A stretch of DNA of 64,000 bases from positions 7,183,500-7,247,499 of the forward strand of contig CM055835.1 in NCBI GenBank assembly GCA_029582265.1, given 5' to 3'. Below are positions 12,061 through 24,830 of this stretch, piece by piece (positions within the stretch are counted from its first letter, which is position 1; every line of letters begins with the position of its first letter). Below the pieces are notes generated by a model. That model was not told the DNA's origin, did no database searches, and worked only from the letters and a program-made list of their open reading frames with translations. This DNA is from Zoroaster sp. YZ-2022. Its lineage: Eukaryota; Echinodermata; Asteroidea; Forcipulatida; Zoroasteridae. A program made the translations under genes and the position numbers.

Positions 12061-12913
12061 AATTATTTTATTTTTTTGGAATTTTTATACAAGAGTAAAC
12101 TTACGTAAATTATTTAATTTTATATATAAATATAAAAAGAGGATTTTTACAAGTATTATACATGTCCATGTAATTGTATTATGTACATTTATTCAAAAAC
12201 CAAAGATTGTCTTTTGTGCTTGAAGACAGGTTAAGCTCAACTTTTCCAAACTAACAATGTAATCCTTTGTGTAGACAACTGGGAATAAACAATGTACAGG
12301 GGCACTGTAGTAACCAAAAGCTCCCATTTTCACACCTTGGATGGTTCTGCAGCTGTTGGTATTTGTCCAGTCATGTCCAACAACATTTTATGAAGAATTT
12401 AATTTTTTTATTAACATTATTTTGAAAGACAGAAAACAACTGTTGAAATTAGTTTTAGTTTCAGTTCGATTTGTAAATTATGAGCACACAAATATGCATT
12501 AGAATTGAACACTACATTACAAAAAAAACATTCAAATTATACTTATAATGGATCCAGAGAAATCTCTCTCTCTGGGTTCAAAACAAAGGGTGGCATAGTT
12601 GCAGGGCGACCTCAATGTTTTCATAAAAAATACTTTATACTTTATATTGCTTTATGTACATGTAGCTTGAATCACAAACTAATCAATCAAGATAGACCAT
12701 ACACTACATGTGCATGTAGCAATGTTTACTGTGTTTGGAGAAAACATGGGACCTACCCTGAGGTAATGTTGTAAATTTTGCACTGTAATTTGATATCACC
12801 TTCTTTTTTATCGCCATACATGTTAATTTAAAGTGTGCATCCATGTAGTGCAAGTGTTATTTAACATATTTTGTTAAAAATTCGATGATTGTGTAAAATT
12901 GTGTATATTTTCA
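12061..12913. other. AT-rich gene-free stretch
   Basis: No coding, RNA or repeat signal could be supported. The short open frame at 12505-12774 has no motif and no splice support. Confidence 0.5.
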
Positions 12914-12917
12914 TTAA

Positions 12918-13147
12918 CCCTCCTGTGGTTTGACCTTTCAAAACCTGCCAAAATGGCTATCAATAATTATGAACAATTATGAACCCTTTAAAACCCTCCA
13001 GAATTTGTTGCTACTGAACAACCACACCTTTCAATACCTTTCATAGGTCCCTTTTGTCAGACAGTTTTCTCACCTTTCAAAACCCTTCAGTACAGCAAAC
13101 TTGAAAGGTTTGACAATTCTATGGCAACTGCACTGTACATAGGAGGG
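12918..13147. mobile_element. TTAA-flanked MITE with CCCTCCTGTGG ends (230 bp)
   Basis: The ends CCCTCCTGTGG and ACATAGGAGGG are inverted with mismatches, and TTAA lies on each side (12914-12917, 13148-13151). The interior repeats ACCTTTCAAAACC and its complement GAAAGGTTTGAC. It is a different family from the CCAGTTCGCG one despite the same target. Confidence 0.7.
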
Positions 13148-13677
13148 TTAATTAATGAAGGTATACATGTAGATGAATTTTTTTTTATTGTAAAACATGG
13201 GGCCGTGTCATCTGCAGTTTATGATACTGGATCTTGAATGTTTTGTTGGTTAATTGTCAAGGTTGGGCAGGTACATGTAAATTAATTTCATCTAATACTT
13301 GTACGTAAAAAGGGAATTATATATAAAACCTATTTTTTCTTCGTTTTCTCAAAAATGTGAGCTCCTATTGTAATGCTTTATTATATTTATTTCTTGACAA
13401 CTAGAGTAGTATAATAAAATTTACACAAAAAGTAAGATTTTACCAATCAACTGGCATATTTACATGTAGGTACCCCGGCAGGTGTTAAGCCTCCAGGTTC
13501 ATTGTACAACAAAAGAAAATAGCTGGTGACAGGATGGGACTATTAGATGTAAACAATTTATACAGCATCATTCTATAAAATAAGTCACTTTATGTATACA
13601 TTTTGTTTTATTTTTTAATTCAACAAAGAGTCATGTGTAACATTATGAATGCACGATTGGGAATGAAAAACTTAATA

Positions 13678-13876
13678 TTAAAGTGGCAGTATCGTCACAA
13701 TCAGAGCAAAGTTTCAACAGGGCATGGAATCAATGTCCTACTGTAGTTTAAGATGAACACAGTGACTCAAATATACTGGCTTGTCTCTGCAGCATTTACG
13801 TGTATGACCTTATCTTCAATCACTGAATTAATCTAAAACAAGCACTCTGATTCCGAGCCCTGTACTACCTCTTTAA
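13678..13876. mobile_element. Palindromic MITE (ACAGGGCATGGAATTG family), copy 2
   Basis: Runs in the opposite order to the copy at 9309: AGTATCGTCACAATCAGAGC, CAACAGGGCATGGAATCAATG, GATGAACACAGTGACTC, then CACTGAATTAATCTAAAAC and a degraded far end. The edges are approximate, because both arms are diverged. Confidence 0.6.
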
Positions 13877-14327
13877 ATGTTTTACCCTTGCATTTGATCT
13901 TCTTAGTTTAACCATAACCTACATGTAATACAAAACGACCGTACAGTATACAAAATGGGGGTATATATTTTGACTGAAACTAATAATCTTCAGTATCAAT
14001 TGTTTTAAATTTGCATTTCTGAAACTGTCATTTGTTCATGTCCTCAGTACAGTGGTAATGCAGCCTGATAATTCCACTTATGAAAGGGTGAAGGTGGTTA
14101 GTGAAGATTTTGTAGAAAATGCACAAGTCAACACATGCGCGACAAATGTTTTATTACACAAGTTGGATTTAAAGTTGGGTAAATGTGTGTAAACAGGCCT
14201 TTAGTAGAAATGGACCAGACAGGTCACATAAACAACCCCAAATCAATGTACCCTTCCTTGTTAAACTGAAGGCATAACATTGCTAATTATCAAATTTACG
14301 GATTATTATCTTAAAACTTATTTGGGG

Positions 14328-14395
14328 TAAAATTGGTACATGTATCAATCATCACGATAAATTATTACGACTGAAGTACTTTCATCTTGGAGAAA
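14328..14395 (+). repeat. Unclassified dispersed block (GAAGTACTTTCATCTT), copy 2
   Basis: Shares AAATTGGTACATGTATCAATC and CTGAAGTACTTTCATCTTGG with the blocks near 11590 and 28036. No SINE precedes this copy, so the block is not simply part of the SINE. Confidence 0.5.
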
Positions 14396-16228
14396 ACAGG
14401 AATTTGTACCGTACTAGTGGGTTGAAATAAATGTATATTGCCAGAAGTCTATTATCTACATGAAGTGTGCCACTCGTGTACGCCAAGAACAATGGATTTG
14501 GCCCATTCATGACGTTTTGTTCCACAAACTGACGCGCAAAGTAAGACAACTGTATCAGGTGCGTGCACCTTAGCGTTTCTCCCCACAGCTGATGGTTCGC
14601 CTGCATCTAGTTCTCTAGAAACAAGCTTTGTGTGGAAACGTCTGTCCCATGATGCCCCGCTGCAGGCCCGGGCAGGGGGAGCAAAACCCACAACCAAGCT
14701 AGTTGTGCGTGCGCGCATAATGCCGTGGTATGGATTATAGCAGGCTTGCACATTTCATGTAGGTAATAGACTTCTGATATTGCCATTGAATACATGTACC
14801 AATCTTGTACCTTCGCTTTAAACCTTTTACAATGAATCAACCAGCCTGGGTTGGAGATTAATAATTAATTCCATGTCTGTTTATCAGTTTGAATAAATTT
14901 AAATCACAGTTGCCTTTACATGTTGTGCATCTCATAATGTCTAGTAATCCATTTCTTCGTGTTACTAACTGATTTAAAAGTTTGAAAGTGGCGAGGCGAA
15001 GCCACAATTTTCAGAGTACTCATATTTAGCAAATCTTTTAAAAGCAAAACTACATTTGATGGTGAAAATTTATTGATGTGATATGACACTGACAGCAAAA
15101 AGACTCACCCTTGGTCTGCTAACTTTATTTGAGGGGCCACCCATAGCTGTGTTCTTGTTAGTGTGCAATACCTTGATCTGGCAGAATTATTAGATTGTAG
15201 GTTTACTATGAAAAAGAAGAGAATAAAAAGAAAACAAATAACAAATTAATCTCATGGTTTATTCACCAAATAATTTAAACAAAATACATTTTTCAAATAA
15301 GAGTCATGATGACTGTGAATGTTTAGTAGTAGGGATGTCAATGGGGTTTGTCAAAGTGTTTCTAGTGGGTTTTTTTGTGTATCCAAAATTTTGAAAAATC
15401 GGTGAAAGCGTTACAGCAATTGTAAGATTCAGAATTTTCGTGAAAAACTAACTGCCAAAATAAGGGTATTTTGGTAAAAAGTGACAAATTACCAACTTTG
15501 CATATGATTATCTGAAAGATAATATTGGAAGCGCCATTCGCCATTTTAACCAATTGTCACAGGTTGTCAATGTTTGAATCGCTCTAGCGATGTGATCCTT
15601 TACTCGCACCTATAAGGTCCTGTGAAATTTTTTTGAAGGAAATTTTCTCTTCTTTTCAAAAATATGAGGCACTTTCATGAAATCTGTGCCTGACATTCAC
15701 AAATTTGGTGCAAATCGGGGTTCTCTAAATTTTTGTTTTGATCCAAAAGTGTCTGGACCTGACCGATAGCTGGAATCATCTTTAAAACAAGGGGTTGATG
15801 TCAGCAATTGAACGACGTGATCACATTGCGCCGATAAAAAGAAAAAAGATGGTACAATTTTTCAACTCAATTAAATGCCGGGAGTATACGGTCCACTGCA
15901 TCCGCTCCACCACGTTAAAGCAAAAATATGGCTATATTTAAAAATTAATATTTCAATAACAGAACGGAATTATACAAAGAAAAAAACTTATTAAAGAAGA
16001 TAATGTACACTTTCATTCCATATTTTTATTATCACCTCAAACTCATAGCATGAAGTTAGCCTTCACTGGGCAATTTTCACGTTCAGCATGAAATTATTAG
16101 TGCATGAGTGACATCCCTATTAGTATCGACTTTGATCTTTTGACAATGAGTTTGTTATTTGGGGTGTTTGCAATGCAGATTGGGGGTGGGGGGGCAAGAG
16201 GACAATTTCAAATAGTGCATTATATTTA
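14396..16228. other. Gene-free stretch
   Basis: Short open frames on the minus strand (14382-14840) are unsupported by splice sites or motifs. No RNA gene was recognised. A GCTCTAGCGATGTGATC segment near 15578 and scattered AT-rich words were seen, without a clear second copy. Confidence 0.4.
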
Positions 16229-16352
16229 GTAAAGACTTTTTGTGGTGACACCATGTGAAATTCACAAATTACTACTCAATTTGAGAATTTCACATGGTGT
16301 CACCGAAAATAGTCTTTATTTATCCTTTTCACCATGCAAAGCTATTGAATAT
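16229..16352. mobile_element. GGTGACACCATGTGAAATT palindromic MITE, copy 1
   Basis: Arms AAAGACT..GTGGTGACACCATGTGAAATT (16230-16262) and AATTTCACATGGTGTCACCG..AGTCTTT pair around a short centre. After the palindrome comes TTATCCTTTTCACCATGCAAAGCTATTG, a tail also found after copies 2 and 4. The palindrome is therefore part of a larger asymmetric unit. Confidence 0.8.
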
Positions 16353-16526
16353 TACGCATTAGATTTAGTTTACAGTACTTTAGATTAGAAATCTGGTCTC
16401 TCAATTTTTTTTAAATTCTGTCATTTCATGTTTAAGAGTCCAGAATCCATAGCATCAGATTTTATCAAGAATAAGGAAATGACAAAGGTTAAAACAATTC
16501 TGTGTGATTTGAATTGTATTATTTAA

Positions 16527-17155
16527 CCAGTTGACGTCGGGAATATTTATTTTTTTCCGGTCCCCCGTGCGGGCTTATTTTCAGTGAAAAATCTGAAAAT
16601 ATTTTTAGCCATTAATAATTTTTTTTGGTCAATGAAACTAAGTTCAGACACCCAAATAAACACCTTTACTCATTGACATTTTGAGAATTAAATGGCTAGT
16701 TTTTTAATTACGGTTGTGTTTGTTCAGCACAATTAGACCGTTGGCAAGCCCCGACGCAACGGCCTATTAGCGACCAGCACCCGGTCGAAAAGACGGCATA
16801 CTTGGAGAGAGATCGAATGCCTCGTAAACAATGGATATAAATCCCTCTTTACAAATCCCTGGCTGGTACGTCAAAGGAACAGGTCTTGGATAAAGGGATT
16901 AGGCAAAAATCAACGAAAAGAGTGAACTCGTTCAGTATTTGCAGTGCATTTTGTCCGGGGCCACCGAATCGTGACCCCATGGACTCCGAGAAACGATTGC
17001 GTGTGTACAAGTCAGTCTGACGACGGCACGCCACATGTGGCGTGTTGACAAGTCTCCCGGTGACACACACAAAAATCGGAATGCATGTTTAGACGCTCTC
17101 CGATCCGCTGTCCAAAAAAAAAATGCGTGTATACACGGCCTCCGAAGCGAACTGG
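16527..17155. mobile_element. TTAA-flanked MITE, copy 2 (629 bp)
   Basis: The ends CCAGTTGACGTCGGGAATA and CTCCGAAGCGAACTGG match copy 1 at 7848. TTAA flanks it (16523-16526 and 17156-17159). The right 80 bases (GTTTAGACGCTCTCCGATCCGCTGTCC) closely match copy 1, while the middle is longer. This suggests copy 1 is an internal deletion of a longer form. Confidence 0.8.
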
Positions 17156-17299
17156 TTAACATTAAAAATTATGGACTCAAAATTTAGTAATTTTTAAAAC
17201 ATAACATAGTTTACATAGAAATTACAGGACCAAAAACATTTTGCCTCACACACAATTAATGGGAGATGATTGGAGACGACGACATTACACTGCTACATG

Positions 17300-20118
17300 T
17301 AGCCCTGATAGAACCCTCTCTACAGTACAAAATACACTTCTGATAGGGTCCTGACCAAGAGTTCTTCCAGTTTGTATACCTGTAAAGTTTGCACTGAATT
17401 TTCTCCTTTTTTTACCTGTCTTCGTTGGCTGAACCGAGGAAATGCAGGCACTGTAACTTCTTAACTGCCTCTTGGAGAAACGATTTTTGCTGAAAGATGT
17501 CCTTGTCAGTTGTCACCTTGTTTGGGGTAAGAACATCGATTGCGCAAGGGCGACAGGACTTTACTTACAGTGCGGACGATTTAATGCTCATTAATGCACA
17601 TTATTATAAAGCATGAACGGCATGAAAAGTTTGTACACAGATTGGTCGTTACTCTGAGAAATGTCGGGGAAATTTTTTTATATTTTTTTTAAATTTTTTT
17701 AAATTTTTTTTTTTCTAGACATCTTTCAGTAGCTATGTGACAAAAAATTCAAGTTTGTTGATTACCAGTGTAACTTACATCATTGAAAGTATCTTGAAGA
17801 GAACTGAAACAAAGATCATTTTTCTAAGACAAATATGAAGGAAGTTATGCAAATTTGAAAGTTGAAAATTTGTTAATAATTTTGCCCTATGTTGTAATGA
17901 AAGAAGTGTGACTGCTTTTGTTATTTTTCACAGAAAAAAATACTTCAAATTGTCACAACTTCCTCAATTGTGAAATTATTTGCAAGACATTGATACCAGC
18001 AGAGAGCTTATAAAAAACACAGCAAAATGATACATCTCACTATACATTGTTTTCCAGACTAAACTCAATTTTGAGGGTTGTCGATCCTTTTTCCTCCCTA
18101 AAAATTATTTTATTTCATGTGGTTGCAAACAACTCTCAGCCAATCAGATGACAATAAGCAGGTCACATGACCTGACCAGCAATTTAGTGCATATGATGAG
18201 CAAAAAAATAGGCGGAAAATATCCATAAACATCCATTTCATAAAACCATAATTTTTATAAAAAATAACTTCATAGCATACAAAATTGTCTTAAAATTAAT
18301 TTAAATGTCATTTTATCAAGAACCATTATTGGAATAATGGTTTCCGAAGGCCAAGAAAAATTATTAAGTTCCGCTGAAATGTGGCCATATTTCCCGTAAC
18401 ACATGACCAATATGGACGGAGACCTCAAGTTTTTCGCGTCCTAGAAAACTATGTTCGCATCTATAGATTTACTTCAAACTTTGCACAGATATGAATGAAT
18501 ATATGATTTAACAGTAAGTTATATTTTTTTAAAATAATAATTACCTTTGTGTCGAATTTTGAATGCTTTTATGACCTTAAATTTGTCGACAAAATATTTT
18601 CTCTTTTCGGTCGACCATTGAAAAAATTCGAAAACAAGGCTTTTGAGGAGGATCTGGGCTATGTCATCGCTAATAATAGTTTCGAGAGGATCAAAATTTG
18701 ACTAGCTACAATGAATACAAGTCACCCCTACGCTCACACTGTTACGCAGTGCTGACACAAGTATCGGGCCACTTCCTGACAGCGCAATTCGTGCATGATT
18801 CTCACGTACCTACTTTCAGCAAAAATCGTTTCTCCAAGACTAAGAGTAGCACTATCAGGCCATTTTTAAACAGTATGAGACATCTAATCTTTTGACAGTT
18901 TTGGAAAGAACTTGTCAAAAGATGGTAAAAGCTTTTTAAATTTTTAGATGTGGCCAAGCGGTCTTCGAGATAGAGCCATTTTAATGTAGCCAAAATGACG
19001 TGTTTTTCAGATTCGAATGTCAATATTGACAATTTTGTGACAAAATGCCATTTTCATGTCTCCATTAAACAAAAACAAAACATAAGATGGGCATAATGAG
19101 TACTTATTGAAGAAATATAGAGTCATTACTTCACAATAAATTCCCAAAAAATGTTTTATGACTTTCAAATAAAAAATAAAAAAATGACAAAATCTGCCCA
19201 TTGTGCTATATTTTGTTGTAGTTTTTACATGGTCCATTAAAAAACAACTTAAGTCCACTTCTTATGTACAGCCGCTAATTGACGCATGCGCAAAGTTCTG
19301 AACATCGCGAACGTTGTTGTTGTCGCTGCCCATTGCCGTGCGTGTGTCGGCCGGGTCGGTCGGGTCCACGGCGCGAAAATACTGCCCTTTTCTTTCGCTT
19401 ATTTAGTAATGATGATAGTGGAAAATGCAACTTTATTTGACAAAAATGTGAAGATTAAATGTAAAAGAAAACTATTCTACATTCGTTTAAGGGAAAATGT
19501 ACGTTTACATTGTACAAAGTTGGCGGTGAACTTTTCAATTTACACTAGTAAGACGTTGACCCGTGATATCTCGGGAAACGACACCGGATTCAGAGCGCAT
19601 GCGTTCTAAGCTTTCCATCGATACCAAATGTTCTGACAATTGGTGGCGCCATCACAATTTTTTTATACATTTTGTGAACGGTGTCGGAGGGCCCGTTTTG
19701 CGTGTAGTTGGGATCGGAAATCAAGTCAAAGTAAAATTCGAAGTAAAATTCCTATATTTTAAAATTAAGTCACATTCTTAAAACCTCGGGAAAATGATTA
19801 TCAAACATATTTCACATAATTCGGAGAATAAAAGGTAAAAACAAAATAATTAAGCGGACGAAAAACAACTTTTTTTCAGCCGTTTCATTTTGTTTTCGGT
19901 ACAGCTCCGGAAGTCAAACGGCGCACGTACGATAGTGCTACTAAGAGGCAGTTACAGTGCCTGCATTTCCTCGGTTCAGCCAATGAAGACAGGTAAAAAA
20001 GGAAAAAAATTAGTGCAAACTTTATAATTATAGGTACGTATACAAACGGGAAGAACTCTTGGTCAGGACCCTATCAGAAGTGTACTTTGCACTGTAAATA
20101 GGGTCCTATCAGGGCTAC
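17300..20118. mobile_element. 2.8 kb non-coding DNA transposon with ~190 bp inverted ends and 8 bp target duplication
   Basis: The left end TAGCCCTGATAG (from 17300) and right end CTATCAGGGCTA (to 20117) are inverted. Similarity continues inward for about 190 bases, including CCTGACCAAGAGTTCTTCC / GGAAGAACTCTTGGTCAGG and GAGGAAATGCAGGCACTGTAAC / GTTACAGTGCCTGCATTTCCTC. GCTACATG lies on both sides (17292-17299 and 20119-20126). Eight-base duplications are typical of hAT and P elements. No transposase-like frame was found inside, so it is non-autonomous or gutted. Confidence 0.8.
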
Positions 20119-20376
20119 GCTACATGTTCTATACAGTAGTCAGTACAATACATGTATACAACACTCAACAGACAGTGTCCGAAAACTGGGCAAAAAGTTT
20201 AAATGATTAGAAAGCTTTGTAAATTGTATAATTAATAATAACAGCAAGTAACATTATGACAAAATGTTAATAAAGTACAACAATTTGGTTGGCTGGTTGT
20301 ACACATCATGCTAATTTTGGATTAAACATTCACAAAACAGAGAAGAATATTCTTTTTCCACTTACCGAACCGCCTG

Positions 20377-20598
20377 CTAGACAACACGTGTGATTGTGTA
20401 CACGAGAGCTGAAGAACTGGTATCTTTTATATCTATAAGGAGATTACGTTGAGAACGTCCAGGTTCACGACCCAAAAGCCCATGATGGAGCACCAAAACT
20501 GCAAAAGCATCAACGAAAGAAGTTTTAGAAACTGAATTCGGTATGTGAAATGGGTCGAATTGGACCCAGTGAGTCTCACCGTTAACTGACATTAACAT
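20377..20598 (-). CDS. Unsupported 73-codon open frame, possibly a lone exon
   Basis: The frame reads fairly naturally as protein (it contains VQFDPFHIPNSVSKTSFVD and LVLHHGLLGREPGRSQRN) and is longer than neighbouring noise. Its stop is followed 15 bases later by a good donor-like GTAAGTGG. No family was recognised and no partner exon was found, so it may be chance, a pseudogene fragment or an exon of an unseen gene. Confidence 0.15.
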   Translation of the reverse strand: MLMSVNGETHWVQFDPFHIPNSVSKTSFVDAFAVLVLHHGLLGREPGRSQRNLLIDIKDTSSSALVYTITRVV

Positions 20599-21100
20599 TG
20601 AAGGTTTGTGTTAGTTTGTCAAAACCCCTACAAATTGAAAAGGTTGAAAAGTGATGTCAATACAGGTACGGCTATGTGCATAATGTTTTCAAGTTAAAAC
20701 ATTCCTATTTTAAATGCCCTTTAAGTGCTATAATTTTCGAGCATTTCATTCACCACGCTGTTTAGAAGTATTATAGGCAAAACAAAATTAAAAATCTGGT
20801 TTTTGGTCTCCGCGCAAGCCGCCTCAACTCCGCGCGTCAGCATTGATACGACGTCCAATTGCATCCCAAATTGCTGGATCGATTGGAATTCGGCCGTGCT
20901 GTATTTTAAACGTCCCTTTTTCACATAGGGGTACGAACGTTTTTCCGAGTGTGAGGCCTCTCTTAGCCACCATACTTTGTGTATGGGATTACCCCCCTCC
21001 CCCCCCCCCAAAAAAAACCCCCAATAACAAACAAACAAACAAAACGATTTTGAAGCCTATGACCAGAAACAGGAGACTTTTGTTGCCTTAAGGCCACAGT

Positions 21101-21207
21101 GAACGATTTCACTTGTATCGCATTGCAAAATGCTACACAAAATTAACACTAGACCTTTCGCTAATCAAAATGATTTTGATATGCAACAATTTTGAACGAA
21201 ATCATTC
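21101..21207. mobile_element. 107 bp element with GAACGATTTC ends
   Basis: Starts GAACGATTTC and ends GAAATCATTC (one mismatch from the complement). Inner words TTGTATCGCATTGCAAAATGC and GATTTTGATATGCAAC echo the TCGCAAAA/TTGCATAGCAAAA words of the 1.1 kb element at 2883. It is probably an internally deleted relative. Confidence 0.55.
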
Positions 21208-21475
21208 CCTTGGACATACATGTAAGGTAAGTATGCCTCCCTTTTATGCAGTGTAACCAGCCCTTTCAGTAACTCTTCATCCACCCAAGGGCGGATCTAG
21301 AACAAATCTTTCGGGGGGGGGGGGTCAAATGCTGGACGGGCAGACGGGTGAGCGCGAAGTGAAGCCATTCACACGGCCGCGGAAAATGTTTGACTCTCAA
21401 AACAAGCTTTTTCATGACTAAGTTTGCGACATAATCTTGCTCATGATGCGACCCAAATGACGACGATAGGCTATA

Positions 21476-21535
21476 TTTATATATATATATATATATTTTT
21501 TTTTTAACTTTATTTATTTATTTATTTATTAAATA
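21476..21535. repeat. AT and ATTT microsatellites
   Basis: A run of TATATA is followed by a T tract and then TTTATTTATTTATTTATT. This is low-complexity sequence with no gene in it. Confidence 0.85.
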
Positions 21536-22447
21536 TTTCTTTAGAAAAATATTTTTTGGGGGGCCCTTTGGCCCCATGGGCCTGCCAATGGTTGATAAAA
21601 GAAAACGCGATCGTGAGATCAGGAGACCCTGTTTTATTTTCGCTGTTTATTTTATGACAAAATTCTGGTGGTTTTGATTGAGGCGAAATTTTGAAATAAG
21701 CACATACTTAAACCTGTAATTCCTGATTGAGAGAAGGCATATTCAAAATTAGGATCAGGATTAGGAACAGACAAAAGGAACAAGCGACAACAACAATAAA
21801 GAACGAAAAGAGGACAACATTCATTTCAAAGACTACTGAGAACAATCGGAGCAGAAGCTATGTTGAAAACTGAGATTTTTAAAGTACAATTTTCGACAAT
21901 AGACTGATGATCCGGTAGTCCATGAGCCAGCCAATTTTCGGTACCATCTGATGGAGGGACTAATTCAATGCTTTCTTGTTGGAAAAAAACATGAAAAACA
22001 CTGTTACGATTGTTTTACGATTGCTACCAGACGAAGATAGCCTCAAAAGATCCTAAGTTATTACACGCAGTATAGATAATTAAAGATAAATAACATAATT
22101 AAAGATAAACAACAACCGATAAAACAACCGTTGTAAATCAGAATTAACGCAGTCATCGCCTTTAGACTTCCATTTTCTCCCGAGAAAATCTGTCTTTGGG
22201 AAGCAAATTCCAAAGTTTCACGAGTTTTCACCTCTCTTAGAAATACGGTATTTATGTTGGGTTTGCGTTTTGGAACTTAAAGCTAAGATTTAGGGCCAGT
22301 TTTGTTTGAGTTTATCGCAGTTGACATCGAAACCATGTGCATTAGTACTACTTTACAGTCCACAGTCAACTTGCTCAAAATCCACCTTTTTCGCCGAGTG
22401 CGAAGGAATATTTTCCAGTACACCTTTGTTGGAATATGTCTATCTTT

Positions 22448-22634
22448 AAGTAAGACTAATTGTGGTGACACCATGTAAAATTCTCTATTGAGTATTAGGG
22501 CCTAATTAGTTCTGAAGAGAACTTGATGTTAAGAACCTCCAGTTCTTTTCAGAAATAATTACTACTCAATAGAGAATTTCACATGGGGTCACCGCAATTA
22601 GTCTTACTTATCCTCTTCACCATGCAAAGCTACA
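22448..22634. mobile_element. GGTGACACCATGTGAAATT palindromic MITE, copy 2
   Basis: A full copy: AAGTAAGACTAATTGTGGTG and ACACCATGTAAAATTCTC, a TTCTGAAGAGAAC / GTTCTTTTCAG central hairpin, then GAGAATTTCACATGGGGTC and ACCGCAATTAGTCTTACTT. The tail ATCCTCTTCACCATGCAAAGC follows. It lies just before the LINE at 22725. Confidence 0.85.
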
Positions 22635-22724
22635 AGTTTTACGTGTCTATCTTTATTAGAAAAATATGATAGACTTATAAGAGGTCGCTTTTTTCTTGAA
22701 ACTGGGACCTTTTCAACGACGTAA

Positions 22725-24830
22725 TTGAGGGGAAAATATGTGATATTCAGCACAGTGATTAAAACTCAGCAGAAATGTGATGTATTTTACAGTATTTTGA
22801 ATAATGCGATTAAGGAGTATTTTCCTATAAAAACCATTAAGTTACATGTAAATGATATGCCATGGATGACTTCGGAAATAAAGAGTTTGATTGTACGTAG
22901 ACAAGCTTTATTTGCACATGGTAATTTGAGATGGAAAACTGTAAGAAACAAAATTATCAGACTCATAGCTTTGGCAAAGAAAGATTATTACCATGGCCGT
23001 ATACAGAGGTTAAAGACTAAAAATCCAACCGCATGGTATCGTACAATTAAACTAATGACATCCGGTGTTACATCTGAACTTTCAATTGTTCCTCCGCCTG
23101 GTGTTGACATTAATGATAATTTGGCCATTGCTAATAGTATTAATGATATTTTTACTTCAGTTGCTGATGATTTGGGTCTCTTGATTTGACAAGCCTTCCT
23201 ACTTATTTACCATCTCCTGAACCTTGTTCTTCGGTTCATGTTTGGGAGGTTTACAAACAACTTAGGAAGATTAAGTCTCGGAAGGCTGGGGGTCCCGATG
23301 GTATCCCAGTTTCTCTTATTCATGAATTTGCTTACGAACTGTGTAAACCTCTGACTAACATTTTGAATTCATCGTATCAGGAAGGTTTGGTTCCAAATCA
23401 GTGGAAAAAAGGCTATTGTTATTCCCTTGCCAAAAGTTTTCCCCTTCTTGAATAATCTTCGACCTGTGTCCTTAACTGACCATTTTGCAAAAATTTCAGA
23501 ACATTTTATTGTTCAATGGATTACCTCAGATATACACATTAATTTGGATCCAAACCAGTTTGGTAGTAGGAAAGGGGTTTCAACAGCTCATTCTCTTGTC
23601 AAATTAATTGATAATTTATGTTCCCATGCTGAGTTATCTAAGAGTCATAGTAGTCTAGTGGTTACAGATTTTAGTAAGGCTTTTGATCATATTGACCATA
23701 ACATTCTTGTAAAGGACTTGATTCGTTTAGGAACGCGTCCTTCTATAATTCCTTGGATATGTAGTTTTTTGTCCGAAAGATCTCAATGTGTCAGGTACAA
23801 AAATTTGTTGTCCAATTTTAAAATTCTTAACGGTGGTGTACCACAGGAACGAAATTTGGTCCATTGGGTTTCCTTGCAAAGTTTAATGATGCATTAAGTC
23901 CGTGTAATGATATGGTCAATAATGGTAAGTTCTTTGTCTGAAATATGTAGATGATATGACTATTGTACAGAACCATTTAACAATGAACGAACAATCATTC
24001 AGGATTCTTTGGATGTATTTGGTGACTGGGCACAACAAAATAACATGAACATTAACTCATCTAAATGTGCCAATATGAATGTGTGCTTTATGAAAATGTT
24101 CCCCAGTATGAGCCCCTTTTATCATGGGTTCTGCTATTGAGGTGGTGGATTATGTAAAAAATTCTTGGAATCTGGATTAGTTCTAACCTTAAATGGGATA
24201 AACACATAGATCATATTTATCGTAAGGCCAATAGTAAGATATACATGCTGAAACTGTTGAAAAAATTTAACTTATCTCTACCAGATTTGTTAACTGTATA
24301 CAAAGGTTACATCCGGCCTTTAACTGAATATGCAACTCAAGCATGGAATGCAGGTTTAACTAAAGCTCAGAATGATAAATTAGAATCCATTCAGAAACGA
24401 ACCCTTAAAATTATATTGGTAAAGATTATGGTGATTATCATTCGTCTCTTTCTAAATGTAATATTGTATCCTTGCAAAATCGGAGAAAGGATTTATGCCT
24501 GAAGTTTGCTACTTCATTGCAAAACTCTGATTTATTTGGAGATTGGTTGCCACAACAAAGACATACTACTGTGCAATATCAGCTTAGATATGCTAACAAA
24601 TTAACTCAATTTAAGTGTAAGACTAATCGGTTTAAAAATAGTCCTATCCCTTATTTTGTCAATATTTTGAATGGTAATTAGTTTTGTGTCCTATTTTGTG
24701 CATGTATTTTTAATGTTTTATTATGTATTTAGTATTTGTTGAGTGTGGTTAATTGTATACTTTGCCTCAATTTAGCCTTTGGCTACAAGTGCAATGTTTT
24801 AATAAACCAGAAATAATAATATAAAAAAAA
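22725..24830 (+). pseudogene. Decayed non-LTR retrotransposon (LINE) reverse transcriptase
   Basis: Shifted frames carry successive reverse-transcriptase blocks: KSRKAGGPDGIP (23270s), LRPVSLTDHFAKISE (23457), VTDFSKAFDHIDHN (the palm aspartate block, 23660s), GGVPQ (23830s) and KYVDDMTIV (catalytic YVDD at 23944-23955). A thumb-like region with LTVYKGYIRPLTEYATQAWN follows at about 24290. The 3' end has AATAAA (24801-24806) and a short A-rich tail. Several frameshifts and stops break it, and the endonuclease half is missing. The block order and the D-x-S-K-A-F-D motif fit the Jockey/CR1/L2 group; the exact clade is not assigned. Confidence 0.88.

Noticed and set aside
19286..19781. Overlapping plus-strand open frames inside the 2.8 kb element
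   Set aside because: No transposase motif was seen and the frames are short with many unsupported starts.
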